Shown: positions 1-8,952, numbered from the stretch's first letter. The stretch: DNA of 13,125 bases from Rodentolepis nana (GCA_900617975.1 UZAE01001479.1:1-13125), one strand, 5' to 3'. Notes: generated from the sequence alone by a model not told the origin. Program-made: numbers and translations.

Positions 1-90
1 TCCTTCCCTTCTGTGAAGCCTGAAGTCAACCAAAGGGCTAATGATAACCATCAAGACGCCTGCCATTTGATATAAATAAATAAATAATAT
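1..90 (+). repeat. 3' end of dispersed repeat family (copy 1, cut by window edge)
   Basis: This stretch matches the 3' ends of the copies near 11.2-11.33 kb and 12.9-13.0 kb: a pyrimidine-rich stretch, then GAAGCCTGAAGTCAAC, AAGGGCTAATGATAAC, and an ending CATTTGATATAAATAAATA with a short TAAA-type simple tail. Only the last part of the element is inside the window. A simple-repeat 3' tail is common in SINEs and other non-LTR-mobilised elements, so a SINE-like origin is inferred. No coding sequence is seen. Confidence 0.75.
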
Positions 91-809
91 TTCATATCCC
101 CGTTATACTTTTAGAAATGGAGCAGTTTATGTGGGATCTTATTATTAAACAAAATTTTAGCCTTTATGTTATTTTTTCTTCTGTCTCCTTGTTATTTAAA
201 CAAAATATATTTGACTCTTAATTGTTAAATTGCCTGATATTTCAGATGGCGTTTAATTTTTGAAAACCATACACTTTCAGTGACTTCAACTCTTGCCGCC
301 TTCCCCAAAAGTAATTGAATTGTTGTGGTTAGTGGCTTCTATTTCGTTTGGTAGGTGTACACTACCGCGCTACCTCATATAGGAAAAATAGAGTTGAAAG
401 AATTACATGTTTAACCATTTTGTCAAGAACTTTCCTCAAGGAAGAAAGCAGACGAATAATTTACGAAAACTTTGAAATTAGAGCAAATTCTCTCTTGCAA
501 TTTGTTCCCCCTCCCCCGGTGTTCTCATTTTTCAAAAATATTACAACCAAAAATATTTTTGCTGGCTTAAATCATCTGTGTTAACATTCGCATTAGTTTA
601 GTTTTCCTGTACTCAGATTGATTTGCCTTTGCCAAAATTTTGTTCTTTTGCCCTTTGTCTTATTCTGTTTCATCGTCATGCTCCTTGACCAATGGAGGCA
701 ACTTAGTTTAGGCGAAAAAATTGTACAAGTTATCAGAGTATTACATCAATTGCAAAAAAGGAATTTGAAGCTCCTTCTTTAATTTGAAGTATGTTTGCCG
801 ATAACTCAC
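91..809 (-). other. Intron sequence downstream of the last visible capicua exon
   Basis: AT-rich sequence following the GTGAGT donor at 809-804 (minus strand). No exon with good splice sites and no homology was recognised on either strand. The plus-strand open frame at 348-584 ends in a low-complexity polypyrimidine stretch and has no recognisable protein features. If the capicua reading is right, this is intron and the rest of the gene lies beyond the left edge. Confidence 0.45.
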
Positions 810-944
810 CCTTAGTGAAAGATGTCGGGAGCAGAATCCTCGTCGTTGTGACTCCTTCGTGCAGCCCTCTTTGGAGCAGAGACGTCTCCATTGCTTTCCA
901 TTGAACTTCTTGCGCACACCGTTCGGCGTTTTCACTACATCACC
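810..944 (-). CDS. cic: Capicua (CIC) homologue, internal exon with conserved Cys/His block (partial gene)
   Basis: A 45-codon exon on the minus strand, phase 0 at both ends. It is bounded by an acceptor (TTTTACTTCAG before GGT GAT) and a donor (CTAAGG then GTGAGT). The product begins [19 protein letters not shown] and continues with [19 protein letters not shown] and SRHLSLR. The cysteine/histidine spacing is C-x4-C-x9-C-x2-H inside a very basic stretch, which suggests a small metal-binding or DNA-contacting fold (inference). From memory, this block matches the conserved N-terminal region of the long isoform of capicua, an HMG-box transcriptional repressor acting downstream of receptor tyrosine kinase/ERK signalling in the nucleus. 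The HMG box and C1 domain are not in this window and would lie to the left. Assignment to CIC rests on recall of the motif, not a search; the exon itself is very well supported. Confidence 0.72.
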
Positions 945-1042
945 CTGAAGTAAAACGAAATCATTAAAAGGAAACGCTGATTTGTAGGAATAACAGTAGT
1001 CGTGACATTCTGTTGATTTATGCATTGTTTATATTTCACTAT

Positions 1043-1055
1043 TGTGTGTGTGTGT
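1043..1055. repeat. (TG)n microsatellite
   Basis: A short uninterrupted TG dinucleotide run followed by TATGTG. It lies within the presumed capicua intron. Confidence 0.85.
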
Positions 1056-1479
1056 ATGTGCAGGCACGAATGCTTGCAGCGACTGGCCAAACGTCAGCCT
1101 AGCTTGGACTGAACCATATAGACAAATAAATAGGGAGTAAGTGACGGCACGGTGACAATCATCAAACGTTTGTGTAATGCCAAGAATTTGAACAAAGCAC
1201 CAACAACTAGGAATGGGTTATGCCCCTCGCGTCAGCTCACAAACAATCAAAGATTTCAGATAGAGAATAACAAATTAAGTTACAACAGTTTTGGCTGATT
1301 TCAAAGCTCCATATCCTGGCATAAACAACTCACTGTAGGGCAGAAATTATTATTCAATCACCCACTCCAGACGACACTTTTTGTGGTATCAAGTAATATA
1401 GAAGTGGTTTTGAAATAATGTCTTATAAAACTACACGAAAATTCAAATCTTTCTTCAAGGAAAACAGTTCACTTGCTCA

Positions 1480-1498
1480 CCCCCTCCCCTCCCTCCCC
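1480..1498 (-). other. Perfect G-quadruplex motif on capicua sense strand
   Basis: On the plus strand there are four C runs of 5, 4, 3 and 4 bases separated by single T residues. Read on the minus strand this is GGGGAGGGAGGGGAGGGGG, four G tracts with three one-base loops, a classic motif for a parallel quadruplex. Because the capicua gene is transcribed from this strand, the motif would be present in its pre-mRNA. Function is not known. Confidence 0.8.
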
Positions 1499-2668
1499 TA
1501 CTCCGATCCAGGTGCTGAGGACAAAGTGCTGAAGATGATGACCAGAGTTCCGGAAATAACCTTACTTCTCATTAAAGAAATCCTCATATTTTACCTTATC
1601 CTTCATTGAATAACACCCTAATGTGTATGAAACTAAGCAACTCCATGTCAAATTTTTATCGGTAATATTAAAATTAGTTACTCTTTTTCGATAAAATAAT
1701 TTGACTAAATAAGTAGCATCTTTTCAATATCTTGAACTTAATTCAAAGGTCATATTCGGGAATGAAATCAACGGCACTGGAAGCTCACCAAGTAACCGAT
1801 TGTTCCAAATAAAATAACGAGGTGAATTCGTTAAGTAATATAAATACCTGTATTCTACCAGCGGGGTTTGAGCTGCCAGCAACCTGATTACGCACTAAAT
1901 AAAAACCAAAGAAATATCTTTCCCCATTTCAGTAGGATGATTACACTTTGATTACCTCAGAAGTCAATTCAGCCTTCTCGCAGAACTGCGACAATCAAGC
2001 CGACTTTCAAGTCTCGCAAACACCTAAATCAAGCATTTGTTAGCAAACGTAAAAAATTATTAGCTCGCGAAAACTCCCACGATTGTCCATAAACCACAGA
2101 CTAAGTTTATGAGTCTACAACCAGATTTTCATGTTGGAAAAAATTGGTTTAGCACTATTTACGACTTCCAAACGCACTCAATTCGTCCAAAAAAGATCAT
2201 GCCATTTGACAAGTGTCAATTAAACAAATTAAATAGTTTGATCATCATACCAAAAAAAATTACAACACTGTTGATCTAAAAATGACTATGCCAAACTCTA
2301 ATACGCTGCTAGCATAACTGAATCGGTTGAAAAGTGGGTAACGGTACAGCTATTAAATCAGTATTCTAAAATGGAACTATATTTACCATATTTAAAAGCT
2401 ATCGAAATTCAAGCACTTAAAGGAGCGAATAAAATTTTCCCTACATTATAAATTATTCATTTATTTGACTTTCCTGTTTCATCATGCCAGAAACTTATTA
2501 GAGTCTGGACTTGTTGACTTAACGAAAAACCAAAGTGAATAGAAACTAATGGAAATGAGATTGTCCCAGACATGGAGTTCTAATTAGCTACGATCTTATA
2601 CGCACTTGTGGACAAGAAAATAAAACAACGCAGAAATGTTTTTTAAATAAAGCATCAGTTGATTAAAA

Positions 2669-2699
2669 CACACGCGCACACACACACACACACACACAC
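2669..2699. repeat. (CA)n microsatellite
   Basis: About fifteen CA dinucleotides with one CG-containing interruption near the left end. It lies in the presumed capicua intron, close to the middle exon. Confidence 0.9.
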
Positions 2700-2851
2700 T
2701 TTCATGGGATATATAATCTCCAGAAAGAAGTCTCCCAGGAGACCGTATTTTTTAGATTTAGGAACGCATATGATTATAGCCTCGAGCGGATTTCATTATT
2801 ATAAAATATAATTGAAAATGACTAAGAGACGAAACGAAAGGAAGAACTTAC

Positions 2852-2931
2852 TTTGGAAAATTTTTGTTCAGCTTGTGAACCTCCGACGTTTAGAGATAAC
2901 AGACCATTTGATTTTGTATTGGACATAAGTG
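2852..2931 (-). CDS. cic: Capicua homologue, 80-bp internal exon
   Basis: A short exon between a good acceptor (GTACATTCTAG) and a strong donor (CCAAA then GTAAGT) on the minus strand. Of the three frames only one is open: two bases completing a split codon, then 26 codons reading LMSNTKSNGLLSLNV and GGSQAEQKFSK. It ends in phase 0, exactly what the next exon (944-810) needs, giving the junction ..KFSK|GDVVKTP.. The Ser/Asn/Gly-rich content suggests a disordered linker. This exon was inferred from splice sites and phase, not homology. Confidence 0.6.
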
Positions 2932-3211
2932 CTAGAATGTACAAAGCTTAAAATAAACTTAGGAGAATAGCATGTTTCAGGTACATATTAAGTAATTTTA
3001 TATCAAGCAAAATAAAAATGAAATAAATGTGGTAATTTCAAGGGAATCAATTTATATTATTATGAAAAATATGTAGTAGGTCAGATGGTAACTAAAAACA
3101 TGTTTAAGCAAAAGTTGAAATTATGAATCATAAAAAAGTTCGAAATCGAAGAGCGATTGCATATTTGCAGGGAATCGATACATGAAACAACTCAAATTTT
3201 GTAAGACTTGC
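2932..3211 (-). other. Capicua intron with probable GC-AG splice sites
   Basis: A 280-bp AT-rich intron on the minus strand. It starts GCAAGT (3211-3206) and ends TTCTAG (2937-2932). GC donors normally require a strong flanking consensus, which GCAAGT provides. This donor is the one that leaves a single base, as the next exon's open frame requires. Confidence 0.5.
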
Positions 3212-3399
3212 CGTTGTTTGAATTCCCGTAGGTTTCGTTGAAATGGTTCGATGATAATTCAGAGATGCTGTTAGACAATGAATTCTGATAAGGAGGAATG
3301 ATGGGTGATTCGTTAAGAAAAACGCGGCTTGAGGATGATGGGGTTATCATATCGAAGCCATGCATCTGTCTTGAATTATTATCCATTATGACACAGCTG
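3212..3399 (-). CDS. cic: Capicua homologue, Ser/Asn-rich exon, possible translation start
   Basis: A 188-bp minus-strand exon after a strong acceptor (TTTATCTTTTAG then CAGCTG). The frame is open from the acceptor (one base, then 62 codons, then one base). It includes an ATG at 3386-3384 in an excellent context (A at -3, G at +4), giving MDNNSRQMHGFDMITPSSSS onward. The product is rich in Ser, Asn and Pro with no recognised domain, typical of disordered N-terminal parts of transcription factors. The single leftover G at the end joins CA of the next exon to make an Ala codon. From the ATG, the three exons give 130 residues in one frame. Either this is an internal exon, or translation of one isoform starts here after cis- or trans-splicing to the acceptor; the sequence does not decide. 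The antisense plus-strand open frame over the same bases is a shadow. Confidence 0.55.
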
Positions 3400-5880
3400 C
3401 TAAAAGATAAATTGAAATCAATATGTGATGAGGAAAAATATCAATTGATTGCATTTGCATCACTGCATAAAGACATAAAAAGTGGACGACAGTGATGATA
3501 TTCGATCATTTTCGTTAATATATATTAAATGAACGAATCTGATCAGTCGTGATATTTACCAAACCGTATTTCGATCTAGTAATTTAAATATGAAACAATA
3601 GTATTGCATGGGAGAGAATGAAAAGGCTTGCTTATCGTTTCGATAAATTATTTAGCTTATGGTCATTAAAATCGAAAATATTCTTTAACCTCATTTAATT
3701 TAGCTTTGAATGCAATTCTAAACAGCGATGAATTGAGGCATAACATAAAGTAAGGTCAAACATTACGTCAAATGTTAAAAACTTCAAGAAAGATCATAAA
3801 AAGCATATGCAAAAAAGATGAACATAAAAACATGCTAATTATAAAAAGATATTAATGCTTGCAATGTTTATTATTAGAGTTACAAAAAAAATGAAAAATC
3901 ACTAAAATTCACAATTGTTACATTTAAAAGACACGATCCATAATAAGTTATTATTAAGTTATTATTAAATTATATAAATGGAAAGGAATTCATTCCAACA
4001 CATTTAAATACCGCATAACGCTACTGACTTTGCCTTTTAATGCTTGCGCCGACTAGAGGTCAATGCGGACCAAAAAGAAGTTAACTCATAAAAAGCAGAA
4101 CGATTTTCACTAAACTTCCTAGTTCAGGTGTTCCAATTCCCAATATTAATGCTCAATTTTAAAATTTTTATTATTCATATATATAAGTGAAAAATGAATG
4201 AAATTATATTTTACCCTAAAAATTAGTTTAGATAGGGGCAAAGAAACAAGTAACTTCTTTGTTTAAACATAAAATACATGATATGAATATTAAACATATT
4301 CTACATTCATTTAATATTATCAAAATCCTTAATCTACTTTGACAGATTTTTTCAGTATTAATATAAAAGCGGATTGATTTGATTTATGAATTGCATTAAT
4401 TTATATAAGACCTTTGTGAATTCAGTTGTAACCAATCATGAACCTTGCGTTATTTTTTTCTAAAATTCTAAGGTCTTTATATATTGTATTTGAGAAATAT
4501 TTACGATATTTCCATTCTATTCAAGAATGAGTGGATTGGGACTGAACTTGAGAGGGGAAATAATGGTCATGAGATAAAAACTTAAAAAACGGTTAACAAT
4601 TAACAAATTGTATAAAAATTGAAACCAAATTGAATGGTGAAATGAGCAAAATATTTTGAATGTAAATTAATGTAGTACTAGTCAATAACTCATTTATGAA
4701 TTTTTCTCTGATTTCTTCGTAATAACTGTAATAGAAAAAGGCAAGATTTTGATTAGTAATATATTTCTCTTCTGTCTTATTCAGTTGAAAAAACGGCATC
4801 CTTTTGACTTACATATAAGAGCTACTTCGTTCTGTGAAGTGAGTCTGTTAGCATTTAATCCTCTAAGTCATACAGATTTTAAGCTCATAGTAAGTTTTAT
4901 TACTCAAAAGTAGCAATATTTTATTCGTTTCGAATAGGCTATTCAAATAAGATATGTACTCGGGTTGGCGCATGAATATGTAATATAAATTTGGCATAGT
5001 ATAACATAATGTATTATAATAATAAGCGATAAATTAATATCATCCCAGTATATGTTAACCGATTAATACAAGATAATTCCGAAACAAGAGCATCGATAAG
5101 TTATGTGCTGCTTTTCTACCATTCATTTTAGAATTCTTTATTGTGCAGTTTATATCTGCATTGTATTAAGGGACACTAACATTAACGTTCAAGTACACCT
5201 GGCCTTAAAAATGGTTCAACTTAAGAGCATAAGCTAAATTAGGACATAGTAAATTGTTACTGTTTAAGGAGATGGGCAAAGCTTAAAGGTAATTTTATTT
5301 CAATTCATAATGGCAAATAAGTTTTGAAGATGTTATTTGAGTGACATTTTGGGACATATTATGCTAAATTAATAAAAAGTCATAATTTCATAATTAGAGA
5401 TATAACAAGATCTGATTCCCGTTATAGTTCAGTTTTTGAGATACCATAAATAAGTAAAAGAGCTTGCCATGTCTACATCGGATCGCCATTCACAATTTCG
5501 GTGATTTTATTTAAGTTTAATTTTCTACATGCTGCCTTTAATTTTGATATCTATATCGGTAAAATGACTTTGTACCTCATAATAATGTATTATGTGCTTA
5601 ATAAAAATAAAATTGAAACAAATTGTCTTTATTCTCTTGGATAAATAGTTCATTTAAAAATTCAAGTCGTATATTGAAGAGTTTCATGATTTATTTTCTT
5701 TTCTCAATTTGTATTCCTTGATAAAGATTATTTCTTTAACTTCAAACATAAAGGGCTTTTATTAATGCTTCTTAATTCCTTGTAGAATCACTCTTTATCC
5801 TTATTTAAGCCGAGCATCAGTGTTTTTGCACCATGAACTATTTTTCTTTATTTGAAATTTTTTTTATTTTAGTTCCTTAA
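3400..5880. other. Long AT-rich region between two divergent genes
   Basis: About 2.5 kb, very AT-rich, with no convincing coding region. It should hold the 5' part or promoter of the minus-strand capicua gene and the upstream region of the plus-strand SDHAF3 gene. An 11-bp tandem duplication (AAGTTATTATT twice, 3945-3966) is present. The minus-strand open frame at 4593-4799 is rich in Ile/Phe/Tyr/Asn as expected from AT-rich sequence and lacks an acceptor, so it is not called. No clear TATA box or CpG-rich promoter was identified. Confidence 0.5.
4813..4862 (-). other. Tentative upstream exon of the capicua gene
   Basis: On the minus strand a strong donor (CTTATAT then GTAAGTC) lies downstream of two possible acceptors. 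One, GTATGACTTAG, would give a 50-base exon. The other, CACTTCACAG preceded by the branch-point-like TGCTAAC, would give a 19-base exon at 4831-4813. The 19-base version has phases compatible with the exon at 3399; the 50-base version would have to be untranslated. There is no homology support. Confidence 0.22.
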
Positions 5881-5884
5881 TGAC

Positions 5885-5918
5885 ATATAATTCTTTCTTG
5901 AATCTTTGTTGCCGTCAG
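5885..5918 (+). promoter_or_regulatory. Possible splice (or trans-splice) acceptor upstream of SDHAF3
   Basis: A pyrimidine-rich stretch with TTCTTTCTTG and TTTGTTGCCG ends in CAG at 5916-5918, nine bases before the first in-frame ATG (5927). It could be the acceptor for a 5' UTR intron or, if the organism is a flatworm, a spliced-leader addition site. This is inferred from composition and position only. Confidence 0.3.
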
Positions 5919-6031
5919 AAAATTTCATGTTTCACAAACACAATTGTCGTCCTCAATTTAGCCCATTGGCTTTTAGCCTATGCTACTCTGCGCGTTTTTC
6001 TCTTGAAAGTTATCTTCGTTCGGTTGAGGAT

Positions 6032-6220
6032 ATGAAACCAGCAATGGCTAGTTTAACGCACCCTCAGCGTGTACGATTCCTTTACAAACTAATTCTTCGT
6101 ACACATAGATCTCTACCAGCCGAGTTTCGAGAGTTGGGGGATAAGTACGTAAGGGAAGAATTTAAGCGGCATAAGAATTGCGATCCCTCTTATGTTGGAC
6201 CTTTCATGATGGAATGGACC
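6032..6220 (+). CDS. SDHAF3: Succinate dehydrogenase assembly factor 3 (SDHAF3/ACN9), exon 1
   Basis: Encodes the N-terminal half of the LYR-family protein SDHAF3 (ACN9, LYRM10), a mitochondrial matrix factor that helps mature the iron-sulfur subunit of succinate dehydrogenase. Visible family features are the LYK version of the LYR motif in RVRFLYKLILRTHRSLP, then the hallmark LGDKYVREEFKRHK, then FMMEW. The exon ends GAATGGACC followed by a GTTAGT donor, phase 0. Starts: the ATG at 6032 gives a 129-residue protein. The ATG at 6044 (G at -3, G at +4, the best context) gives 125 residues, which as I recall equals the human length. The frame stays open back to an ATG at 5927, which would add about 35 residues with several Arg and Ser, possibly a targeting presequence. 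Identity is secure; the start is not. Confidence 0.9.
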
Positions 6221-6410
6221 GTTAGTTTATTGAATTATTTACTAGTATTACATAGGTATTACCTTATCAATTTTTGCTTACATTTTAATTTAACATTCTG
6301 TTATTTATTCTTATTTTTTTTAAATTTATTTGCTTCAAATAATCGATATGTGATTAAACATTCAAATTTACGTTCTTATTGTATTTTTAATGAATAAATT
6401 TTTAATTTAG
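6221..6410 (+). other. SDHAF3 intron
   Basis: A 190-bp intron, GTTAGT at the 5' end and TTTTTAATTTAG at the 3' end, extremely AT-rich. The exon 1 frame runs open through most of it by chance. Removing it joins ..MMEWT to RYVMDLNKQ.. in phase 0 and restores the expected family alignment. Confidence 0.85.
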
Positions 6411-6611
6411 CGATATGTCATGGATCTAAATAAGCAAATTCGGTCGTCAATGAAAGTAGATAGCGAGTTGGAATCTGATGTAGTACCTCCCATTGGAAAT
6501 TACCTTGGTGAAGAGGATCTGGACAAGTTTAATGATTTTCAACTAAATCAGCTCCTTGAACTCGCGGAAGAAATTCATGGCAAAAAAACTGATGACGTTA
6601 AAAAACAATGA
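6411..6611 (+). CDS. SDHAF3: Succinate dehydrogenase assembly factor 3 (SDHAF3/ACN9), exon 2
   Basis: The C-terminal half, 66 codons plus a TGA stop. It starts RYVMDLNKQIRSS directly after the acceptor and contains GNYLGEEDLDKFNDFQLNQL followed by LELAEEIHGK. This corresponds to the conserved SDHAF3 C-terminal segment in which a Gly-x-x-L/Pro-Glu-Glu turn is followed by an acidic, Leu-rich helix. The last residues (KKTDDVKKQ) are a variable charged tail. No frameshift or premature stop was seen, so the gene appears intact. No canonical AATAAA follows closely; a TATAAA at 6634-6639 is only a weak candidate signal. Confidence 0.9.
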   Translation, partial: RYVMDLNKQIRSSMKVDSELESDVVPPIGNYLGEEDLDKFNDFQLNQLLELAEEIHGKKTDDVKKQ

Positions 6612-7840
6612 TTGTATTTTGTCGCATTTTTTGTATAAATTTACTTTATAGATATTTAAATTAGTTTCTATTACTGTTGTTGTAAATGCTTGCATTTTCT
6701 ATTGAATTCACTTAGAATTCTTGGATACCTCTTGCTGCCTATCAAAGCGTTTTTTAAGTATGTTTTAATATTAACGCACTTCCCATTCTAACAACGATGT
6801 GACCATTGTTAGTCAAAAATTTTGTTTCTAGTCTCATTGTGGGATTATTTTGATGTAAACAAGTTATTAATCTCTTGCCCACTCTTATAAATTGTACAAG
6901 GCTGCCAGTAATGATCAGAGCTACCTTTTGCTGTTTAGAACACTATTACAAGAGCGAGTGTGTGTGTGTATGCGGGTGGCTAGTAGCGAATGTTATACAC
7001 CTAGCTTATGGTTCAATGCATAACTTGTCAATCAGTGGTCAATCTAAAGTCACTAAGTGTATTTATTGGCTAAATATGTGGAAAATTAATATAATTTCAC
7101 GCTCGCTTATATGCTATTGTACTTCCTTCTCTCTTATCCATTCAGTTACTTGGTGTTGTTGATTCAGTATTCGTCGACTTGTTCAACTACCTGTGTTTTG
7201 CCCTTATTTTGAATGGCTGTTATCTTAGGTCGGATTTATTAACTCGACGAACTATTTGTTCTTGTGCTCTCTGTGTGAGGCGATGCTTAATCTTATTACT
7301 TTAAATTAGATAGTATATGTGGCGTTTTCTTTTTTTGCACTTGAGACGAAGTATGTCTTAGTAATAGCAACCATTTCTGGAAGCTCATTTTCAAACTAAT
7401 GGGGGGACGGTTCCTATTGTGCAGAAGGCTTTGCTTAATGGCAAATGAGAATTCGAGGATTTACTGAGTATCGAAAATAAGGATTATCTTAAAACACCCT
7501 TGACGATATCATCTGATTGATTTTACCTTTAAGAAGTGACCAGTACATGGGCTCCAGTCACTCTCTATAAGGGGTAGAAAGCTCTTTTTGTTAGAGTCAA
7601 GACACTAGAATAACCTTCCATTTTCAACATGAAGGTAAGAGCCACCTCTACCAACTGGTTTAATATTCAGAAAGTGATAGGTAACTATTGGAAACCCTAA
7701 TCGAATATTTTCTGTCAATGCGTAACGAACTCACAATCCTTGGCGTTTGTGCACAGGATCATTGATTAATGAACTTAAACGCACACACATGCCTATAGCC
7801 GATCGCCGCATAATTGGCTTACTAGGCAGCCAGTCATTTA
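6612..7840. other. Intergenic region, no gene recognised
   Basis: Downstream sequence of SDHAF3. The open frame around 6875-7162 has no recognisable protein features and spans a GT microsatellite, so it is not called. Composition becomes somewhat less AT-rich after about 7.2 kb, which may reflect old transposon-derived DNA, but no element boundary could be seen. Confidence 0.4.
6958..6969. repeat. (GT)n microsatellite
   Basis: Six uninterrupted GT dinucleotides followed by ATGCGGG. Confidence 0.8.
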
Positions 7841-7844
7841 TCCC

Positions 7845-8201
7845 ATACTCAATCATGTGTTTGAGTATTCATTTCCTTAATAGGGAGGCTGTCGTTGGAG
7901 TTGGAAGTAATCTCTCTTCCTAATGTCTGAATACGGTGCGGCTTTAACAAGATCAACTGGGGAACTTACTCTAGTCATCTATTGGCATGAAAGCTGCCAC
8001 ACTAGTGAGGTGGCGAGAATTCTCGCCTAAATACACCAAAATTCAGCTTTTTCAACCATATCAAGTGCCAAGTTGTTGCTATCAAGGACTTCGAAAGTCC
8101 TGTCTGTTGGAATTCCAGATGAGTACAATACAGGCACTGCTATATTGAATTTCATCTGATGTTAGCAAAGCACACATGATCTTATTCAAAAAGTTGAATA
8201 A
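7845..8201. repeat. Cluster of four short perfect inverted repeats
   Basis: Four self-complementary sequences lie within about 360 bp. ATACTCAA/TTGAGTAT has an 8-base loop (7845-7868). GGCGAGAATTCTCGCC is a perfect 16-bp palindrome with no loop (8012-8027). AGGACTT/AAGTCCT has a 3-base loop (8085-8101). TTATTCAA/TTGAATAA has a 4-base loop (8182-8201). No gene overlaps them. They may belong to a structured mobile element remnant; that is inference. Confidence 0.6.
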
Positions 8202-8431
8202 AATGTCTAAACCAAAATCCCTTGCGCTAGCATCTGCTTGAACATTCGTGTGCAAAACGTCGTTATTTACATTGCATGAATTATTTAAACAACTCAGCTG
8301 ACACTTTAAAGTGCAAGATTAGCCTGAGAAATGTTATTGGTTTGTTACTGGTTTTATTACATAGCATATCTTGGGAGTAAGTGATTTGAGGCAAATATAG
8401 TTTTTATTTATATAAACAATTTATCCCTCTT

Positions 8432-8470
8432 GGGGTTTGGGGGGAGGGGGGGAGGGAGAGGGGGGGGGGG
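8432..8470 (+). other. G-rich homopurine tract, G-quadruplex motif
   Basis: G tracts of 4, 6, 7, 3 and 11 bases are separated by TTT, A, A and AGA, with no C. This is a strong quadruplex-forming motif on the plus strand. The minus-strand open frame across it reads as a run of prolines and is an artefact of the tract. Confidence 0.8.
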
Positions 8471-8820
8471 AAGCAGCCAAAATCGGTTAACGGCAAGTCC
8501 GAAAAATATCATCAGAAAAGTGTTGAGAGTAAGTTTCAGGTACAAAGGAATTACGCTTCGTTTGAATTTTGGATTCAATTTGTAAATTGTTAATTTAAAA
8601 GCACGTCCACGTTCCAAACTTTAAATTCACTATTAGTCATCTGAATTACTGAGGAAACTCTTGTTCAGGATATATGGGGGTCATTAAAAGGCCGTTTTGT
8701 AAGGTTTGTCAGTCTTGCCACTTCTATTGGTAGAGTTAGCAGACTGATCTTACTTGATCTGATATTGACATTGCAGAGGCAAGATAACAAAATTTTTATG
8801 TTGACTGATCTAAATAAACA

Positions 8821-8850
8821 GTGTTAGGAAGTTTAAGGAAACTTCAACAC
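8821..8850. repeat. Imperfect hairpin
   Basis: GTGTT (2-base bulge) GAAGTTT, a 4-base AAGG loop, then AAACTTC and AACAC: 12 base pairs in total. No associated gene, and no U-run that would suggest a polymerase III terminator directly after it. Confidence 0.45.
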
Positions 8851-8952
8851 TGAGTTAGGCCATTCACACTGTAACTAACGTGCGAAGTCAGTTGAGCTTT
8901 GAGTTGTTGGTTGTTTTTTTCTTCTATGAGTTATTGTGAGATATGCAACCAA

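Larger units (their letters stand above)
945..2851 (-). other. Large capicua intron (about 1.9 kb)
   Basis: Sequence between two phase-compatible exons; it starts with a GTAAGT donor (2851-2846) and ends with a CTTCAG acceptor (950-945) on the minus strand. It contains a (TG)n tract, a (CA)n tract and a polypyrimidine stretch that is a quadruplex motif on the sense strand. An acceptor-like CCCTACAG near 1335-1342 opens a short frame, but its phase does not fit the flanking exons. No other gene was seen. Confidence 0.5.

Noticed and set aside
741..1025. Continuous 94-codon minus-strand open frame
   Set aside because: Only the 45 codons at 944-810 look conserved; both sides cross clear splice sites, so the rest is intron read-through.
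1276..1334. Exon after the CCCTACAG acceptor (minus strand)
   Set aside because: The only open frame starts in a phase incompatible with the preceding exon.
1481..1518. Extra capicua exon ending at the G-rich tract (GTGAGC donor)
   Set aside because: Its length is not a multiple of three and would break the frame between two phase-0 sites; the product would be low-complexity Gly/Arg.
3298..3495. Plus-strand open frame
   Set aside because: Antisense shadow of the capicua exon at 3399-3212, with no conserved features.
3558..3580. 16-base microexon between an ACTAG acceptor and a GTAAAT donor (minus strand)
   Set aside because: The phase would fit but both sites are weak, and such short matches are expected by chance in AT-rich DNA.
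6221..6397. Extension of the SDHAF3 exon 1 frame
   Set aside because: Hydrophobic AT-rich translation past a GTTAGT donor; splicing to 6411 restores the conserved family sequence.
6590..6606. CTGATGA sequence as a hammerhead ribozyme core
   Set aside because: It lies inside SDHAF3 coding sequence and lacks the paired GAAA and cleavage-site stems. No complete hammerhead was found in the window.
8408..8617. Proline-rich minus-strand open frame
   Set aside because: The prolines come from the G-rich tract; there are no splice sites or other coding features.
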